64,000 nt of DNA from Hirsutella rhossiliensis. Taxonomy: Eukaryota; Ascomycota; Sordariomycetes; Hypocreales; Ophiocordycipitaceae. A program made the position numbers and the translations under genes. Location of the stretch: the NCBI RefSeq assembly GCF_020360975.1, contig NW_025408667.1:3720001-3784000 (forward strand). The letters run 5' to 3'. The notes under the pieces are model-generated. The model did not search any database and had not been told where the DNA came from. It saw nothing but the letters and a program-made list of their open reading frames with translations. Below, in pieces: positions 24,699-36,938 of the stretch; the stretch's first letter is position 1; each line of letters opens with the position of its first letter.

Positions 24699-25324
24699 GG
24701 CGAAACGGTCTGCGGAGAAAGGTTGGCTGCGTCGAGGGAGGCAAGTTGGAGGCAACGCTGTCAGACATGCAGACACGGGCTGCCAGAAGTCATGAGGTGT
24801 AGCCGCACCATGGCACCGGCAAAGCGCGCAAATGCGATGCGATGCGCGCCAACCGTCGACTCGGCGATGGCGATTAGCAAGCAACTCGGGTGGATTCTGA
24901 TGTGCGGAGAATTCATTGGTAGGTACTCCGTAGCTTGGCTGCCTGAGGTAAGCAAGCCGTGCTGCGTACCGTAGGTAGGCACGTGGAGACCCATGTACTA
25001 TGTACCCTGTCTCTCTCTGTGTCTCTATTCAGACGTCCGCCTGGCTCCTGGTAAAACGCTGCAAAATTCCCCGCGTCATGTCTCCCCTTTTCGTCATCCT
25101 AGACCTTGTCTGATCAAAACCTGCTCCACGTCTTTCCATGATGCGCCGGCCCCGTACCGAGGGCTAATGAAAACAAAGACAAAATGCAAGACTCGCTCGA
25201 AACACCAAATGACGCGTGCGACGAAGCGTCCAAGAGCCCAAGGCCCGCTCTTCCATCCACGTCCTTTGCTTGCTTGCGCGAGGACGGCGACTTTTTACCA
25301 CGCTCAGCGTCAGCTCCTGCTCCA
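24699..25324. other. Spacer between CFD1 and the membrane-protein gene
   Basis: CFD1 promoter and the 3' flank of the next gene; no gene is seen. Confidence 0.5.
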
Positions 25325-26352
25325 TCATCGCTCTGTTAGGTCGCTCCGGGCTTCCTTGCTTGGTCCTGGCGACTCCGGGTCCGGCGCAAACGTGATGACG
25401 CCCTTGCGATACGCCATAATCGGCCGGTCATCGTCGCTGTATCCGAGAATGTCTCCTTGGTGACGCATCGACTTGGGCAGGGGCCTAAGAAATCGCACAA
25501 TGGGGCCTCCGTCAACGGTCGACCCGATGAACTCGACTTGCAGCTTGTTGTACGTGTCTTCGCCCGACGAGTCCATGTCGCGCGCCGTTTCCATCGTGTC
25601 TCTGGAGACGCCAGTGTCAGCTCCTCCGATGCGTCAAGTGGCTGGCTTCAGGGTCACTCACTCTTTCCTCATCGATGGACCACTTCCATTCAAGCCCGAC
25701 GACCTGCGTCGCATTTTCTTGATCCTCGTCCTTGTGCAGTCATGGAAGAGATGAAGCACTCCGGCAATCACGAGAACCGGCGTTCCCAGGGCAAGCGCCC
25801 ATGGACTATTGTTGCGGGCGTCAGTATCAGGTTGTAGTCTTGCGGCCTGCTTGCAATGGCTTACGGGTGTTTGCTGTCCCACAAAGAATGCAGCAGGGCG
25901 AGGATGATGCCCACCATGGCGATCAAGGACCCAATCTGAATCATGGTCCAGGTCGACCAGTAGAGCGACATGAGGTCCTCGCCATCGCAGAACTGGAGCG
26001 CCAGGAGCGCAAACGCCTCCATGACGACGACGACTGTTGACACTGCAACGCAACCGGCGCAGAGAAGGATATATGTCCGCAATGTCCTCGCCCGTTTTTC
26101 ACTCTGTAGAGAAACCCGTTCCAAGACTTGCTGTCCTCTGCGCGCAGGGCCATGTCAGCATCGATGGCAACTCAACACGGCGGACGGGGACACTACATAC
26201 TTTGTGTATATCCACGAAGCAAGGAACAGGATGATGAGGTTTGTTCCAAACATAGCCCAGTATATGCTCTTGAACTGCCACCGCTCCAGGCTCGACGCAA
26301 ATTGTGCATACTGACGACATAGTTCCGGGTCGGGTTCGAAGTGGCCTACCAT
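25325..26352 (-). CDS. Uncharacterised four-helix membrane protein
   Basis: I do not recognise the family. Four exons connect with consistent phase and canonical splice sites: 26201-26352, 25865-26137, 25662-25805 and 25325-25601, giving about 281 residues. Hydrophobic helices are AMFGTNLIILFLASWIY, TYILLCAGCVAVSTVVVV continuing into the next segment, MIQIGSLIAMVGIILALLH and WALALGTPVLVIAGVLHLF, followed by a basic patch (TRIKKMRRRS) and an about 100-residue hydrophilic C-terminal domain (VEFIGSTVDGGPIVRFL, DDRPIMAYRKG). Three of the four joints are phase 2, which argues for a real gene. The frame is open to about 26430 before the chosen ATG (residues EIRACLVA precede it), so an additional upstream exon is likely. 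Location and role are unknown. Confidence 0.6.
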
Positions 26353-29300
26353 GGCGACGAGACAGGCTCGGATCTCGACGTCGGAGTGCTTTTGGTGAAA
26401 CAAGCTGTCCGTGGTCCAGGCTCGAGTCGATCAACGAGTGTCGTGTCGAGGTGTGAGATGCTTCCAGACTCAACTTGAGCAACCAGTCCTGCCCCGGATA
26501 CATATACCTTTGGGCTAGTGCAACACGGGGTCCGGGGTCAGTTCCGTTTGGCCGGGGCACAATAGCTCTACCGGTGAGTGAAAGTCCAAGGTGGATACGG
26601 GCAAGCGCGGCACCATAGGGATGACACGCAATCGCAAAGGCCCATTGTGCTACCCAAACCCTTACTGAGCGCCGGCTGCATGTTGGGGCTGAGACAAGAT
26701 TGGCAACGGGGCAGGGGTCAAACAGCAGTGCAAAGAAAGCAGGGCTTGGCAATGAGCCGCGAACGGCGTTACAGGGAGACGAGATGCCAGAGTTTACGTC
26801 AACGGCAAGCGAGATTGGCCCGCGAAGGACAGCAGCCGGATCGGGGAAGCGGCAGCAAGGGAGCGCGGACAAGCCACACGAGTAGCCGCCCTTGAGCCGG
26901 AAACCGACTAGGGTTCGGGCCAACGGCCCACATGCCGCCGCCGGACATTTGGGGGCCAAGGGCCAGAAAACAGTCCGGGACCTTGTTGAGATTGAGGAGC
27001 CGGTAGTTGGTCCTGTTGTTAGTTGCAGCCAAGCCCAAATGGGGCAAACTGGGCTACTAGCCAACCGCGCCAAGGTCTCGTTCCGTGCCCATGGGGAAAG
27101 GGGGGGGGGTGTCGGGATAGATAGACCCCCTCCTCTCTCAGGGCAAATAAACCGTTTGCTTTTACTTTCTGCCAAGCCAGCGTCCAAACTTGGCTGTGTA
27201 TCGGTTACTTGAAACTCCAAGCTGACTGGTGTCACCGGAGGGATTATGAATCAAGAGACTGGTGTCATGCAAGACAACAACTTGTCATCAAAATCAAACA
27301 AACATCAAGTGCTCGCATGGACCGAGGACAAGGTCCCTGAACACCCGGAGGGACCGCCGCAACAGGTTGGCACTTGGCACCGTCATGGCGCCCCGGGTCA
27401 GCACAGTTCCTGCTTGGCGTCTAAAGCCACCCTAGGGCTGATGCCAAGAGCGCCGGAGCAGGGGGTCGAGACTTGCGACAGCGGCGGCGATGCGTCGACG
27501 AGGATCGACCAATGTCGGTGCCACGATTAAAAGGCTGTGCAGGGCTCGCTTGGCCTCGTGACTTGCACCGACAGGAAAGCCTGCATGCCAGATATTGAAG
27601 CTGGTGGTGCCCAAAGGACAGCTCCCACCACGGGACACTGCATCAGAGACTGGCCAGGGGGACGAGAAACAGGCCGTTATGCTTAATTTAAGGTTGTGCC
27701 TTGATCGGAGACAGTCTGGCCGCCGACGGTCTGGATCATGGCGCAGGATAGTGAGTACAGTACGCGATGCAACGCTCGCTGCCCAGGTTGCCGGTTCTAA
27801 CGACCATATTCCGGATGTGTTAGCCTCGTGTTTGCAACGTGGGCTTTGCTGTCAGGTCCTTTGACCAAGCACAGCCCGGTGGAGGGAGGTGAGACACGAC
27901 CCTAGACTCCGCCACGGCGTGCGCCATGCTACACCACATCTGATTACCGTTACCAGGTTCCGAGATAACGGATGGCTTTGCAGCTACGCCACCATCACGG
28001 AAGCGGGCTCTTGACGGCGGCGGGCCGATAAGACCGAAGAAGAAACAGCACCGTGGCGTCCCCTGCCCTGCCACGCATCTGCCAGGCGCCTGTTTGGGTC
28101 CTATCCGGTGCGATGAGATGAGGTGACACCGGGCTGGTGACGGCTTTGTTGCTGCCATTGCTTTATCCATTCGTCCCATATTTTTCTTCTTTTATTGGCC
28201 GCTTTCTGCAAACGAACAGTGAGCGTCATGGGCGACTACCTTCGAAGTTTACTCCATGTCAGTCAACTACTTACACGCACGCTCTCGTTCACTAAACGAC
28301 ATCCAGACGCTTTCGACGCCGGGGGCTGACAACTCGACGTTGCACTGCGTGGGTCGCGTCAGCACCCTCGTTTCTTTTTATCTTTATTTTTCCTTCTATT
28401 TCTTGCTCAGCCGTCTCTCCTGTACTGCGTATACCCTGTCGGTTCCCTGAAACCACAAGGTGATAAGGGATTAAGGTTAGCAAATCAGGCAGAGAATAGG
28501 CACCAGGGCGAGCCGCGTGGTCATTGACTCCCGACCCCCCTGCCCCTGTCACCGCCCTCCCTCGGACAGAGTCGGGGAGCCACGCCCATCAGCCCCGTTG
28601 CCCATGTTTAACAAGCTTGCAACCCCCCCACGTCCTCTCCCGCCGCTACCGGCTTGAGATTCGCTCATGACAGCCGTTGACGGTCCAAAGTATCCCACGA
28701 CACCCGCCCTTTGCCCCTTTACTTCTAGCTCGTTGAGCTTTCCTGGGGAACCTTTCCTCCCTCCCTCCACTCGTCGCTGCCTTGGCGACATGGTGCCGGC
28801 CCCCAACGACGCCCCGCGATGTCCCTGTCGCCGGTGAGCGTCGTCCAACGTGCTGCCTACCCTAGCGTGCGTGCAGCCAGGACATAGCCCGGCCGCCCGT
28901 CAACGTCAGCACGGCGCGCGCCTGCACCCGGCCTCCGGCGCGGTGCGGCCGGATGAACAGGGGGGGCGGTACTTATACAACCCCCCGCGGCCGGTGAGAT
29001 GACTGTTGGGCAGTACCAGGCCGCTGGGAAGCGTGGGGGAGAGGATCCGTGACCAACAGGCTCGTCTCCATCTGAATTTCCCGAGGCTGCTGGCGGCGCC
29101 GGGGCCAGAAACGTCCCACCCCCCAGCTCTTCTCTAGTCGGTAGATGATGGCCATTGGCTCTACCGAGTCCGGCTTTGACAAATGTGACGAAGCCCACCA
29201 GGGGTTGTGGCACCCCCGCGCCCTCAATATCGAGCCGGGAACGCCTCTTTGCCTCGTTCCGCACCTTCCGGATCGACTCATAATGCTGTCTTTTGTAACA

Positions 29301-29636
29301 TTTGCCGTCAGCCGTCATCACGATCACCCCGATGGACCCTGCCAGATAAGCGTGACGTGCGGCAATGCGTAGACTTCACGACAAGGGTCTGATGTAACGC
29401 TTGGTATCGGGCATAGCAGGAAAATGTCAAGCTCTGGATGATATGCACGTGTAATGTTTTCATTCGCTCTCGGACAGCGTGTTGAGTGAGGATAAGGCAT
29501 GTATTTTGCTGGAGGAGCTTTACTGCAACTGGAGTCATCGGAAGCGCTCGAGGCGCAGTATTGCTAACGTGGTGCACGACAGTATCCCGTACAATGGGAC
29601 CAATTGGACCAGAAGCAGTGTACCAGGGCTGTGCTC

Positions 29637-29690
29637 CTCCCACCTTGATTCAGGTCGTGGTTGCTCCCACCTTGATCCAGGTCGTGGTGG
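29637..29690. repeat. Two-copy 27-bp tandem repeat
   Basis: Units 29637-29663 and 29664-29690 both read CTCCCACCTTGAT(T/C)CAGG followed by TCGTGGT(T/G)G, differing at only two positions. Confidence 0.85.
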
Positions 29691-30876
29691 CATGGAGATA
29701 ACCCTTGCATGTGCTGGTCCGGGGGACTCGCGCATCCTGGGGCGCTGGTCACATTCATTTCATACCGTATTGATGTCTGGCTATCATTGGATTCTTTGTT
29801 CCGGAAACAGTCTGGGATCGACAGTGGTTGCCTTTTCCTTAGGCATATTCATTCAGTTCTCCAGAATGGAGTGATCACAACATCAAGCCTGGCGATGGCA
29901 TGGCTCAGCATGCATCCAACGCTCCCTTCTTCTAAGTTCTTTTGCCTCGACCATGTAGTCTCATGGCTAGGTGCCCCAAAAAAAGCTAGACGATCGAAGC
30001 TCTGACGAGCTGTTCCGGTCTATATCTCAGACAAAGCATGTGAATACACGCAGTGACTCTTTGCCTCATGATACGTGGCCCGAGCCGCGTAGCAGGCAGC
30101 TTGTTTGTCGTGTCCTGGAGACTAGAATACCCGCAAAAAGGACGAGATAAACCTTTCGGGAGCCCGGTGCCATTAAATACGACAGCTCATGCCTTATGCG
30201 TCGAACCATATGGCTAAATAGATACGCAGCATAATATCGCCGCACTTCCATAAACGCAGGTGACTCTTCTTAAGGGTTGCCCAGTCATTACAAGGCAGAG
30301 CTCTTGTCACCCGATGGAATTCAGCACCTTCGAGCTATGAAGTTCTTAAAAGTCACGGACATTCGGGTGGATCCTTGCCTGAAGCAACAAACAAGCCATT
30401 CATGAAGTGCGCTGAAGCCCACATGTATGGCTTGGTGGGACGCTCGTAGGAACACGGTTCTCATGTTGAAGCTTCGATAACCCCGAAACACTTGGCCAAT
30501 TTGAAGGGTCAAAATATTAAAATATCGTAAATCTAATTATGCCCTCAAAACCTATAATCCCAGTACATATAGCGGCGATCAGACAGACTCTGTGCCGATT
30601 TATGCATCCCTACGGTAGCTTTTTTGTTTCAACAATCTCCCATAGATATATGCCATCTCCAATTACGTCGAGCCAGAATTCATACATGAACCCAATTGCC
30701 GCAGCTTGGGATCGGGGAACTCGCATAATGGGTGGAAATAGAAATTATAAAACCATTTACAAAAAACATATGATGCGAATATCCATATGAAGGAAGGCAG
30801 GCAGCTGGCTCTGCACTTCGAAAATAGTGTCGAGCATGGCTTGTAGTAGAGCCAACGCACTTAGTTCTCCGGAGAT

Positions 30877-30945
30877 GAAGTTCTATGATTGATGCGTGGA
30901 GGAAAGTTCTATGATTGATGCGTGGCGGAAAGTTCAATGATATAA
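30877..30945. repeat. 26-bp tandem repeat, about 2.7 copies
   Basis: The unit GAAAGTTCTATGATTGATGC plus GTGGMG occurs at 30877-30901 (one base shorter), 30902-30927 and as a partial copy from 30928. It lies about 550 bases beyond the stop of the FAD monooxygenase gene. Confidence 0.85.
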
Positions 30946-31499
30946 TCTAATCCGTTGTTGTCAGTTCGCTACCGCTTTTATCACACAAGTGGCCCAGACA
31001 GTATGGATGACCGACAACGATCGGGCTTTCACAAGGAACTTTACAACACATTTGCGATGGACGGCATGGTGCAGCACGCAAGGATGAGGACGGCGGGGGC
31101 CGCATAAGTGATAGACAGAGCTGGGAATTCGATATTATACGGCTGACGCCATCTAGCGTTGGGGAGGCTTGTACATACTCCGGAACCCGTTGCTTCGTCA
31201 CCCTGGTTCCTTCGCCAATGTGGCTACGTGGGACCATCGGCCGGGGCAAATCCAGTACTGCGGGATATCGATTGTATTGCCGATTTACCAAGGCTGGTCT
31301 TCGTGCAGACTACGTTCCGCGGCATCCACATAAACAAAAGTCGTAACCTGGCAAGACATGGCTGTCTGGTGGTTGGTATTGCCTTGCCTGTAAAGCACGG
31401 CGCCGCGAGGGCCAAGATAGGCGTCGGATGCAAGATGTAAGACTACCCAGTTTGAAGCTAATAATTCTTGGCAAATGGCAAAGTGATATATCTGCGCAG

Positions 31500-33021
31500 T
31501 CATACCCAATCCGATGCCCACGACATAAACAAAGCCCCCATGCAGGCGAGAAACAGGATACGACGTCTGCCTACCAACCATCCCAGACTCTTGGCCAGGG
31601 TCCATCCGGCATGCTGCAGTTTCGCTCGTGCCGGGAGGTCCACAAACTCGAGCCGTTCTGCCCCCTTGAGGATTGCAGCTGAAGACCCACTAGGGATGTC
31701 ATGCAAGGCAGGGAAGATGTATCTAGCAAAGAGGCGCTTCACCATGCCGTCGCCGGCCTGCAGGCGGGCGAGGAACTCCGACCGCCTGCAGGCATTTTTT
31801 GTACTGGCGAGTCGGCTCGCGATAAGAGGTCGCACTATGTCTTCCATTGCTCGGGTTTCGGCCATGCCCTTGCCGAGATCCCCCTTCCACAATGCATTGG
31901 CCAAGGCCGAAGCATCTTCAATGGCCATGTTGGCACCCTGGCCAAAGTTGGGCGCCATCTGGCTTTGTCAGTCATTGATACTCCGAAAGCAACACGGCAC
32001 TTACCTTGCGTACTGCATCCCCGATGCACATCAAGCGACCAAAATGCCACGTCTTGAAGTATCCTTCTTCTAGTGGTGTCATTGCGAATATGTCACAGCT
32101 GATCCATACATCTCCAAAGGTCAAGGTCGAGTCGATCTTCTTGGTCTTTAGGCTCTCACAGATTTCGCGGGCATCCTGAGTGTCGAATTTCGGCCTATCG
32201 CCATAACAGTATCGTTCTATCTTAAGAATAACGAACCAAAAGACTTTGGTATTCCTGCCGCTGAACACATGGATCGTAACACCATGGTCGAGTAGACTTA
32301 ACTGGACCCCGTCCTGCACGCCGGGAACTCCAGACGAGATTCCGTATACGCAAGCGTATTCGATCCTCAGAGCTGACAGAATTAGCCTCCTTCCGCGGCG
32401 CCCGATACGTAACCTTACCAGACTTTTCGCTATCCGCAATAGCCCCGGGCTTGGCCTGATTGGCCTGATTCCAGATCTCTGCTCGAACAATGCTGTGGAC
32501 TCCATCGGCCCCCACAACCAAGTGTCCCGAGTATTCCCTATCGGCAGTTCTGGCAACGACGTGGGACCCTAGATCCTCAATGGATAAAACCGTCTGGCCG
32601 GTGTGGACTCGATCCTTATAAACGAGCTTGTTATAGAGGATTTCGAGGAACTTCTGGCGTTCGAGGAATGATAGCGGATATCCAAGACTGGGTTCCAATT
32701 TAGCCTTAAAGCACCGGGGGCGTCTTATACTTACTGATCCCTAATTATGGACGGGTATGTAGTTCGGAAGAAGTAGCCATCCGGGAAGCATATTCGTGCA
32801 AGTTCTAGAGGTTCAATCACCCTTTCAACAGAATCAAAAATGCCGAGCTGGTCGAGAATAACAGCCCCGTTTGGGAAGATGCCTATCGACGCTCCGACCT
32901 GAGGGCATATGTCGTCGCTCTGCTCAAGAATCTCGTATGAAATTTCCAGTCTTTCCAGACAATTGGCGAGCGTAAGCCCTGCTACAGAGCCCCCAATGAT
33001 CAAGACTTTGAAATTTTCCAT
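31500..33021 (-). CDS. PaxM-like FAD-dependent monooxygenase (epoxidase)
   Basis: Four exons, 32735-33021, 32419-32687, 32005-32372 and 31500-31958, join with correct phases (2, 1, 0) to 460 residues. The FAD-binding fingerprint IIGGSVAGLTLANC (8-21) is followed by PQVGASIGIFPNG, the FLERQKFLEILY block, VVGADGVHSIVR and the second FAD motif at CIGDAVRK/MAPNFGQGANMAIEDA. These blocks match PaxM and related epoxidases (Pyr5, AusM types) that epoxidise polyprenyl chains in indole-diterpene and meroterpenoid pathways before cyclisation. A hydrophobic C-terminal helix (ILFLACMGALFMSW) suggests membrane anchoring. Exon 1 must end at GATCA before GTAAGT, since only the acceptor CCCAG keeps the conserved frame. 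No prenyltransferase, cyclase or other pathway gene is visible in the window, so this looks like a stand-alone gene; substrate unknown. Confidence 0.9.
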
Positions 33022-35147
33022 TGGGCCTGGGATGATCGTGTGACAAGACAAATGGGACCTAATGGACCGAATTGTGTCAAGCCCAACGCAGTAAAGGACT
33101 ATTTAAATAGCCAGCATTGATGGGCAATGACATGCAGCGTTGTGCCGCTTGGCCAATAAGCCAGGAAATGGGATCGTGTCCGTATGTGTATGTGCCTCCA
33201 CCTTTTGGTTGGATCTAGACTTCGGTGCGTTTGAGGTCAATTGCCATTACGACCTGGGCCGGGCTGGAGGCAGCCGAAGTGGGAGACCTTCGCCAGCAGC
33301 CATGTGACAATCACGAGCGCTTACCTCTGGTGCTTGCCACGTGTATGTTAGATGTCCGCTGAGGCGGCATGTTGCAGGGGGCGAAGTTGCAGCCATTACG
33401 TCGAGTTGCGTGACACGGGCCATAGCTGCTGCCGCTTTTGTTTAGCCTCTCTGAGTGTCATAAATCATTCTGCGGATCATGAGTGTCACTCCACCAATGC
33501 ATGGGCCCGGGATTGTCTGGACCAAGCCTGGCTATTCAGTTGCAAGGCGACGCTGAAGGCTGGACGAGTCTAGGTGCAGCCTTCGACATGGCCTCCGCTG
33601 CTCGCAAGAGCGGTTGCGAGGGACGACATTTTTTTAAACAGTATTAGTCGAGCTATACAAAGAGCGAGTGAGGGAGTCCTGGAAGAGCCCGTTACTTCTC
33701 TACTCGTCCCACATTGATCACGCAATACCTCCAGTCCTTGCTCCTGAAATGGCTGGAAAAATTCGCGCCGGCCAAAGTAGCGTCGGCTTTGAGAACCCAT
33801 ATAAAGCGACTTAATTTTGCCTTCGTTGCCTTTGATCCTGTTGTGCCAGTCACCAAAAGTGGAGGCCATCTCCACATGGGTGACTGGTACAAATGGCCTA
33901 AGTAGGCACCATATCTCAATAGATCCAGGTGACCCCAGTATATCTATGAAGGCATACTTCAATCCCACGGCCATGGAACTTGCGAATGGAATATCTTCGA
34001 CGGATATAACTTGGAATGTCCTTCGCAAGCTAACACCTTCCTTCGATACGACCTGACTCGATGTATTCAAGCGGTAAGTCCCTGGTTTTGGATTCGTTTG
34101 ATTCACCTAATGGTGCCTACTTCCCTCCATTGATAAATTTGTCACACGGCGTGCATGATCCTCTTCAATTGTCCTCGTAGGAATCGACTGCGTCGACAAG
34201 GCGAGTCTCTCGGACACGAGTTATTTTTATTTTTATGCATATAACAACCCGTTTAATACGGTACGCGATTACATGACCCTAGGCGGCCGTCTCCAAGATA
34301 AAAACACGCTCAAAGGCTTGTCGATATTACGGCACGTCTGGCACCTTCTGCTCCAAAAGCCCGAACCCATCAAGGACGACTACGACAAGTCCATTAACAG
34401 CGGCTCTTCCCACAAATTATTGTTTCAGCTTAGAAGTAAGGCCTAGCAAGCAGGCCCCTAAAGTCATAACCTACCTACCGACTCAGAACTACAGGCGAAG
34501 CGACGCGGAGACGCTGGAAAACTACGAGTAAGTCTTCCGGAAATGCGGCTATAAGTAGGGGGAGGAAGGGAGGTATTAAAGGCTTTCGAGAGTGGCTTGT
34601 ACGTTTGTCCCTCCCTACGTAGATGACTTGATAGCTGCGCTGACGTTCATCTCTAGTGGGCCGGTGAATTACCACCGCGAGAGGGCTGTCCATTGCGACA
34701 CATCTTTCCAGTACTCCGGGGAAAAGGGAATCTATCAGACACTCTATTTTAGCTCGTCTCTCGGAGAAGAATAGCTTGAGAGCTCATTTATCGAATCGAG
34801 TGGCAGCTTTTATATATGAAGTAGAACGTATATATAGGACTATATAAGCCTTTTTCAATAACCTCTGGAATATAGCCTCTCCTTTTTAGTCTTTTATGTT
34901 CTACTTATAACCCACATGTCTATGCCCTATTAGGCAAGCCGTAGAGCCGTAGTTACAGTATCTATGTGATTTTATAGGAGGACATTTATACGCTATTAAC
35001 GGGCGGTCTAAAAGACATGCGTGCTTACGAGCGTGCACGAAACTCGTTTCTGATAAATCAAACATGTGCATTTTCGCATCCAATGAGGCGCTTAGAGGGC
35101 ACTTCAACATACAAACGGACCTTTCAAGCACCAAAACCCGGGTCTAG
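33022..35147. other. AT-rich gap with probable repeat relics
   Basis: Upstream flank of the monooxygenase gene, then a minus-strand region at 33.6-34.1 kb with overlapping 75- and 178-residue frames (the longer starts with GTG) that I cannot assign. Around 34.26-34.45 kb the plus strand has a compositionally coding-like remnant containing LQKPEPIKDDYDK and ending in a stop. The stretch 34.2-35.0 kb is AT-rich and resembles decayed transposon sequence. Confidence 0.35.
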
Positions 35148-36938
35148 TCATTGCGGCACTTTGCCAGGGATCAATCTCTTCCAGATCATAGATTTCTTCG
35201 TCTTGGGCTTCTGGTCAGCCCTCTGGGACGCCTCGTTCAATTTTCCCCTCCCAATCGCCGCGTCGCATACATTCGCCATCGCTTGCACCGCATCCTCGAC
35301 TCTACTTGAGCTCGCCGTCTTCTCCACGGATACATCCGTAAGGACGAATTTGGTCGCGTTGACGACGACCGTGTCCACGTGGACGCCCACCCTGTGGTAT
35401 TTCAGCTGCAGCTCGCGGCCAGCGGGCGTGGGGCGGAAATTGTTCTGCAGAGCATCGAACTCGAGGTCTGCGGTCTCCTCCTCGGGGCCGCCGGAGTACG
35501 GAGCCTGGAGCTCCATGGCATGGAACCCGACTCGGAGCCCGTCGATGGAGCCAAGCATGACGAGCAGCCGCTCCCCGTCGTCGTTGCGCGTGAAGAGCAA
35601 GACACCAGCGAGCTGGCCTATGCCTTTCCGATCCCTAAAGGCTGCAGGCTTCGGCGGAGGAATCCACTCCCTCACAATCGCTCTGCTACTCAATATGACG
35701 GGGATCGGGTACCGCTGCTGCCCCGTGTCCACGATGACCCTGTCCAGTTTGTATACCGAGGGCGCCGGCCCTCTACGCAGCTGCAGAACGTGCTCCGGAA
35801 ACACGCCCTCGCTGTCGGCGATGCCGCTGAAGTTTTGCCTCACGTAAACGGTCTGGCGCTCCCCGCGCTCAAGCACCTTGGCAAACTGGCTGACTCGGAC
35901 TCGGGCGAACTGCTGATCGCCGTGAGAGATCTTCTTGAGATAGATGGCGAGGAAAGAGCTGTCTTCGTAGTCGGGGGGCGCCGGGCAGTCGAGTGCGGCG
36001 ACGAAGATGCTATCAGAGTCCTCCTCGCGGCGCGTCATGGGTAGATCGATGCACAGGCCGCGGTTTGTGAGTTGGTACGGCGGCCGGGGCTCCCAGTCCT
36101 GATAGGGGAACACCGAGTTGGAGTAGGCAAAGTTGAGAGGGGACTTGGCGAGGAGCCCGTGATAGGCGTCGACGGAGGCGTCGACGTCTACCCATGCGAG
36201 GAGTGACTGGTCGTCCGACTGCTTCATGATCTCTTCTTGTAGTCGCAGGAACGCCCGCTGGCCTTCGCCATACAGCATGGGCATGTTGACTCCAAACACT
36301 CCCATGAGGCAATAGGCGACGTCCTCGGGTCGAGTGGTGCGCCGGTGCGCCGCCCACGACATTCTCCTGGCGACGCTCGCCGACTCGAGCGCCCTCGCAC
36401 CCGTCAGGATCCCCTCGTCTATCCCGGTAATGACGGACAGCGGGCGACTCAGGGCCGCCTTCTCGCCAATCTTGATCCAGTCCTGGGAAAAGAAGACAAG
36501 GTCCACGGGGGCCAGCAGCTCCTGCAGCGTCCAGCCTCTGGTGAACCACCTGCAGCGGGCGAACTCGCCATCCGTCTTGCTGGTGTCGGCCGCGGCGGAG
36601 ACGCCGGAGAGGTAGGTGTAGCAGACGTCCGAGTTCTTGTACCACGCGTACATGGAGTTGATGGCCTCGGAGAGCTCGGCGCTGCTGCTCTTGTCGATGC
36701 AGCACGAGTCGATCCAGATCCAGTCGAGGCCATCCTTGACGGCCTGGGTGCAGGTGTATCTGACTTTGTCGAAGGAGCTCTTACGAGTCGCCGTGCCGTC
36801 GACGAAGTTTGCCCAGATGACTTCGTCGTCGCCCCAGGTGTGGGAGAGAATGGCGTATGGCTTAATATCATCGGGTGAGAAGTCCTTGAAGACGAGACCA
36901 GACGGCTCGTCCAACGTTGCGGCTCTAATCAGCCTCAT
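35148..36938 (-). CDS. HET-domain protein (heterokaryon incompatibility type)
   Basis: An intronless 596-residue frame. The N-terminus (MRLIRAATLDEP, then YAILSHTWGDDEV at about 28-40, GLDWIWIDSCCIDKSSSAEL, MYAWYKNSDVCYTYL, CRWFTRGWTLQELLAP and GVFGVNMPMLYGEG) is a textbook HET domain of the HET-D/E class. In characterised cases such domains trigger regulated cell death on non-self recognition. The remaining 350 residues contain no NACHT, WD or ankyrin repeats, so this is the HET-only architecture common in filamentous ascomycete genomes. The C-terminus is lysine-rich. All signature blocks are intact, and no neighbouring NLR or SesB-type gene is visible. Its partner and trigger cannot be read from sequence. 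Confidence 0.92.
   Translation of the reverse strand: MRLIRAATLDEPSGLVFKDFSPDDIKPYAILSHTWGDDEVIWANFVDGTATRKSSFDKVRYTCTQAVKDGLDWIWIDSCCIDKSSSAELSEAINSMYAWYKNSDVCYTYLSGVSAAADTSKTDGEFARCRWFTRGWTLQELLAPVDLVFFSQDWIKIGEKAALSRPLSVITGIDEGILTGARALESASVARRMSWAAHRRTTRPEDVAYCLMGVFGVNMPMLYGEGQRAFLRLQEEIMKQSDDQSLLAWVDVDASVDAYHGLLAKSPLNFAYSNSVFPYQDWEPRPPYQLTNRGLCIDLPMTRREEDSDSIFVAALDCPAPPDYEDSSFLAIYLKKISHGDQQFARVRVSQFAKVLERGERQTVYVRQNFSGIADSEGVFPEHVLQLRRGPAPSVYKLDRVIVDTGQQRYPIPVILSSRAIVREWIPPPKPAAFRDRKGIGQLAGVLLFTRNDDGERLLVMLGSIDGLRVGFHAMELQAPYSGGPEEETADLEFDALQNNFRPTPAGRELQLKYHRVGVHVDTVVVNATKFVLTDVSVEKTASSSRVEDAVQAMANVCDAAIGRGKLNEASQRADQKPKTKKSMIWKRLIPGKVPQ

Larger units (their letters stand above)
26353..31499. 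other. Long gap at the change from GC-rich to AT-richer sequence
   Basis: No gene with family signatures is seen over about 5 kb. Open frames at 26.4-27.2 kb and 28.5-29.3 kb (minus strand) are arginine/proline-biased shadows of GC-rich DNA, and several begin with non-ATG codons. From about 29.4 kb base composition becomes visibly more AT-rich and stays so for the rest of the window. Two short tandem repeats are listed separately. Confidence 0.4.

Noticed and set aside
26099..27235. 378-residue minus-strand frame upstream of the membrane protein
   Set aside because: It overlaps the real exons in another frame and is arginine/proline-rich throughout.
33570..34106. Minus-strand frame of 178 residues
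   Set aside because: It starts with GTG, no motif was recognised, and an overlapping frame is equally plausible.
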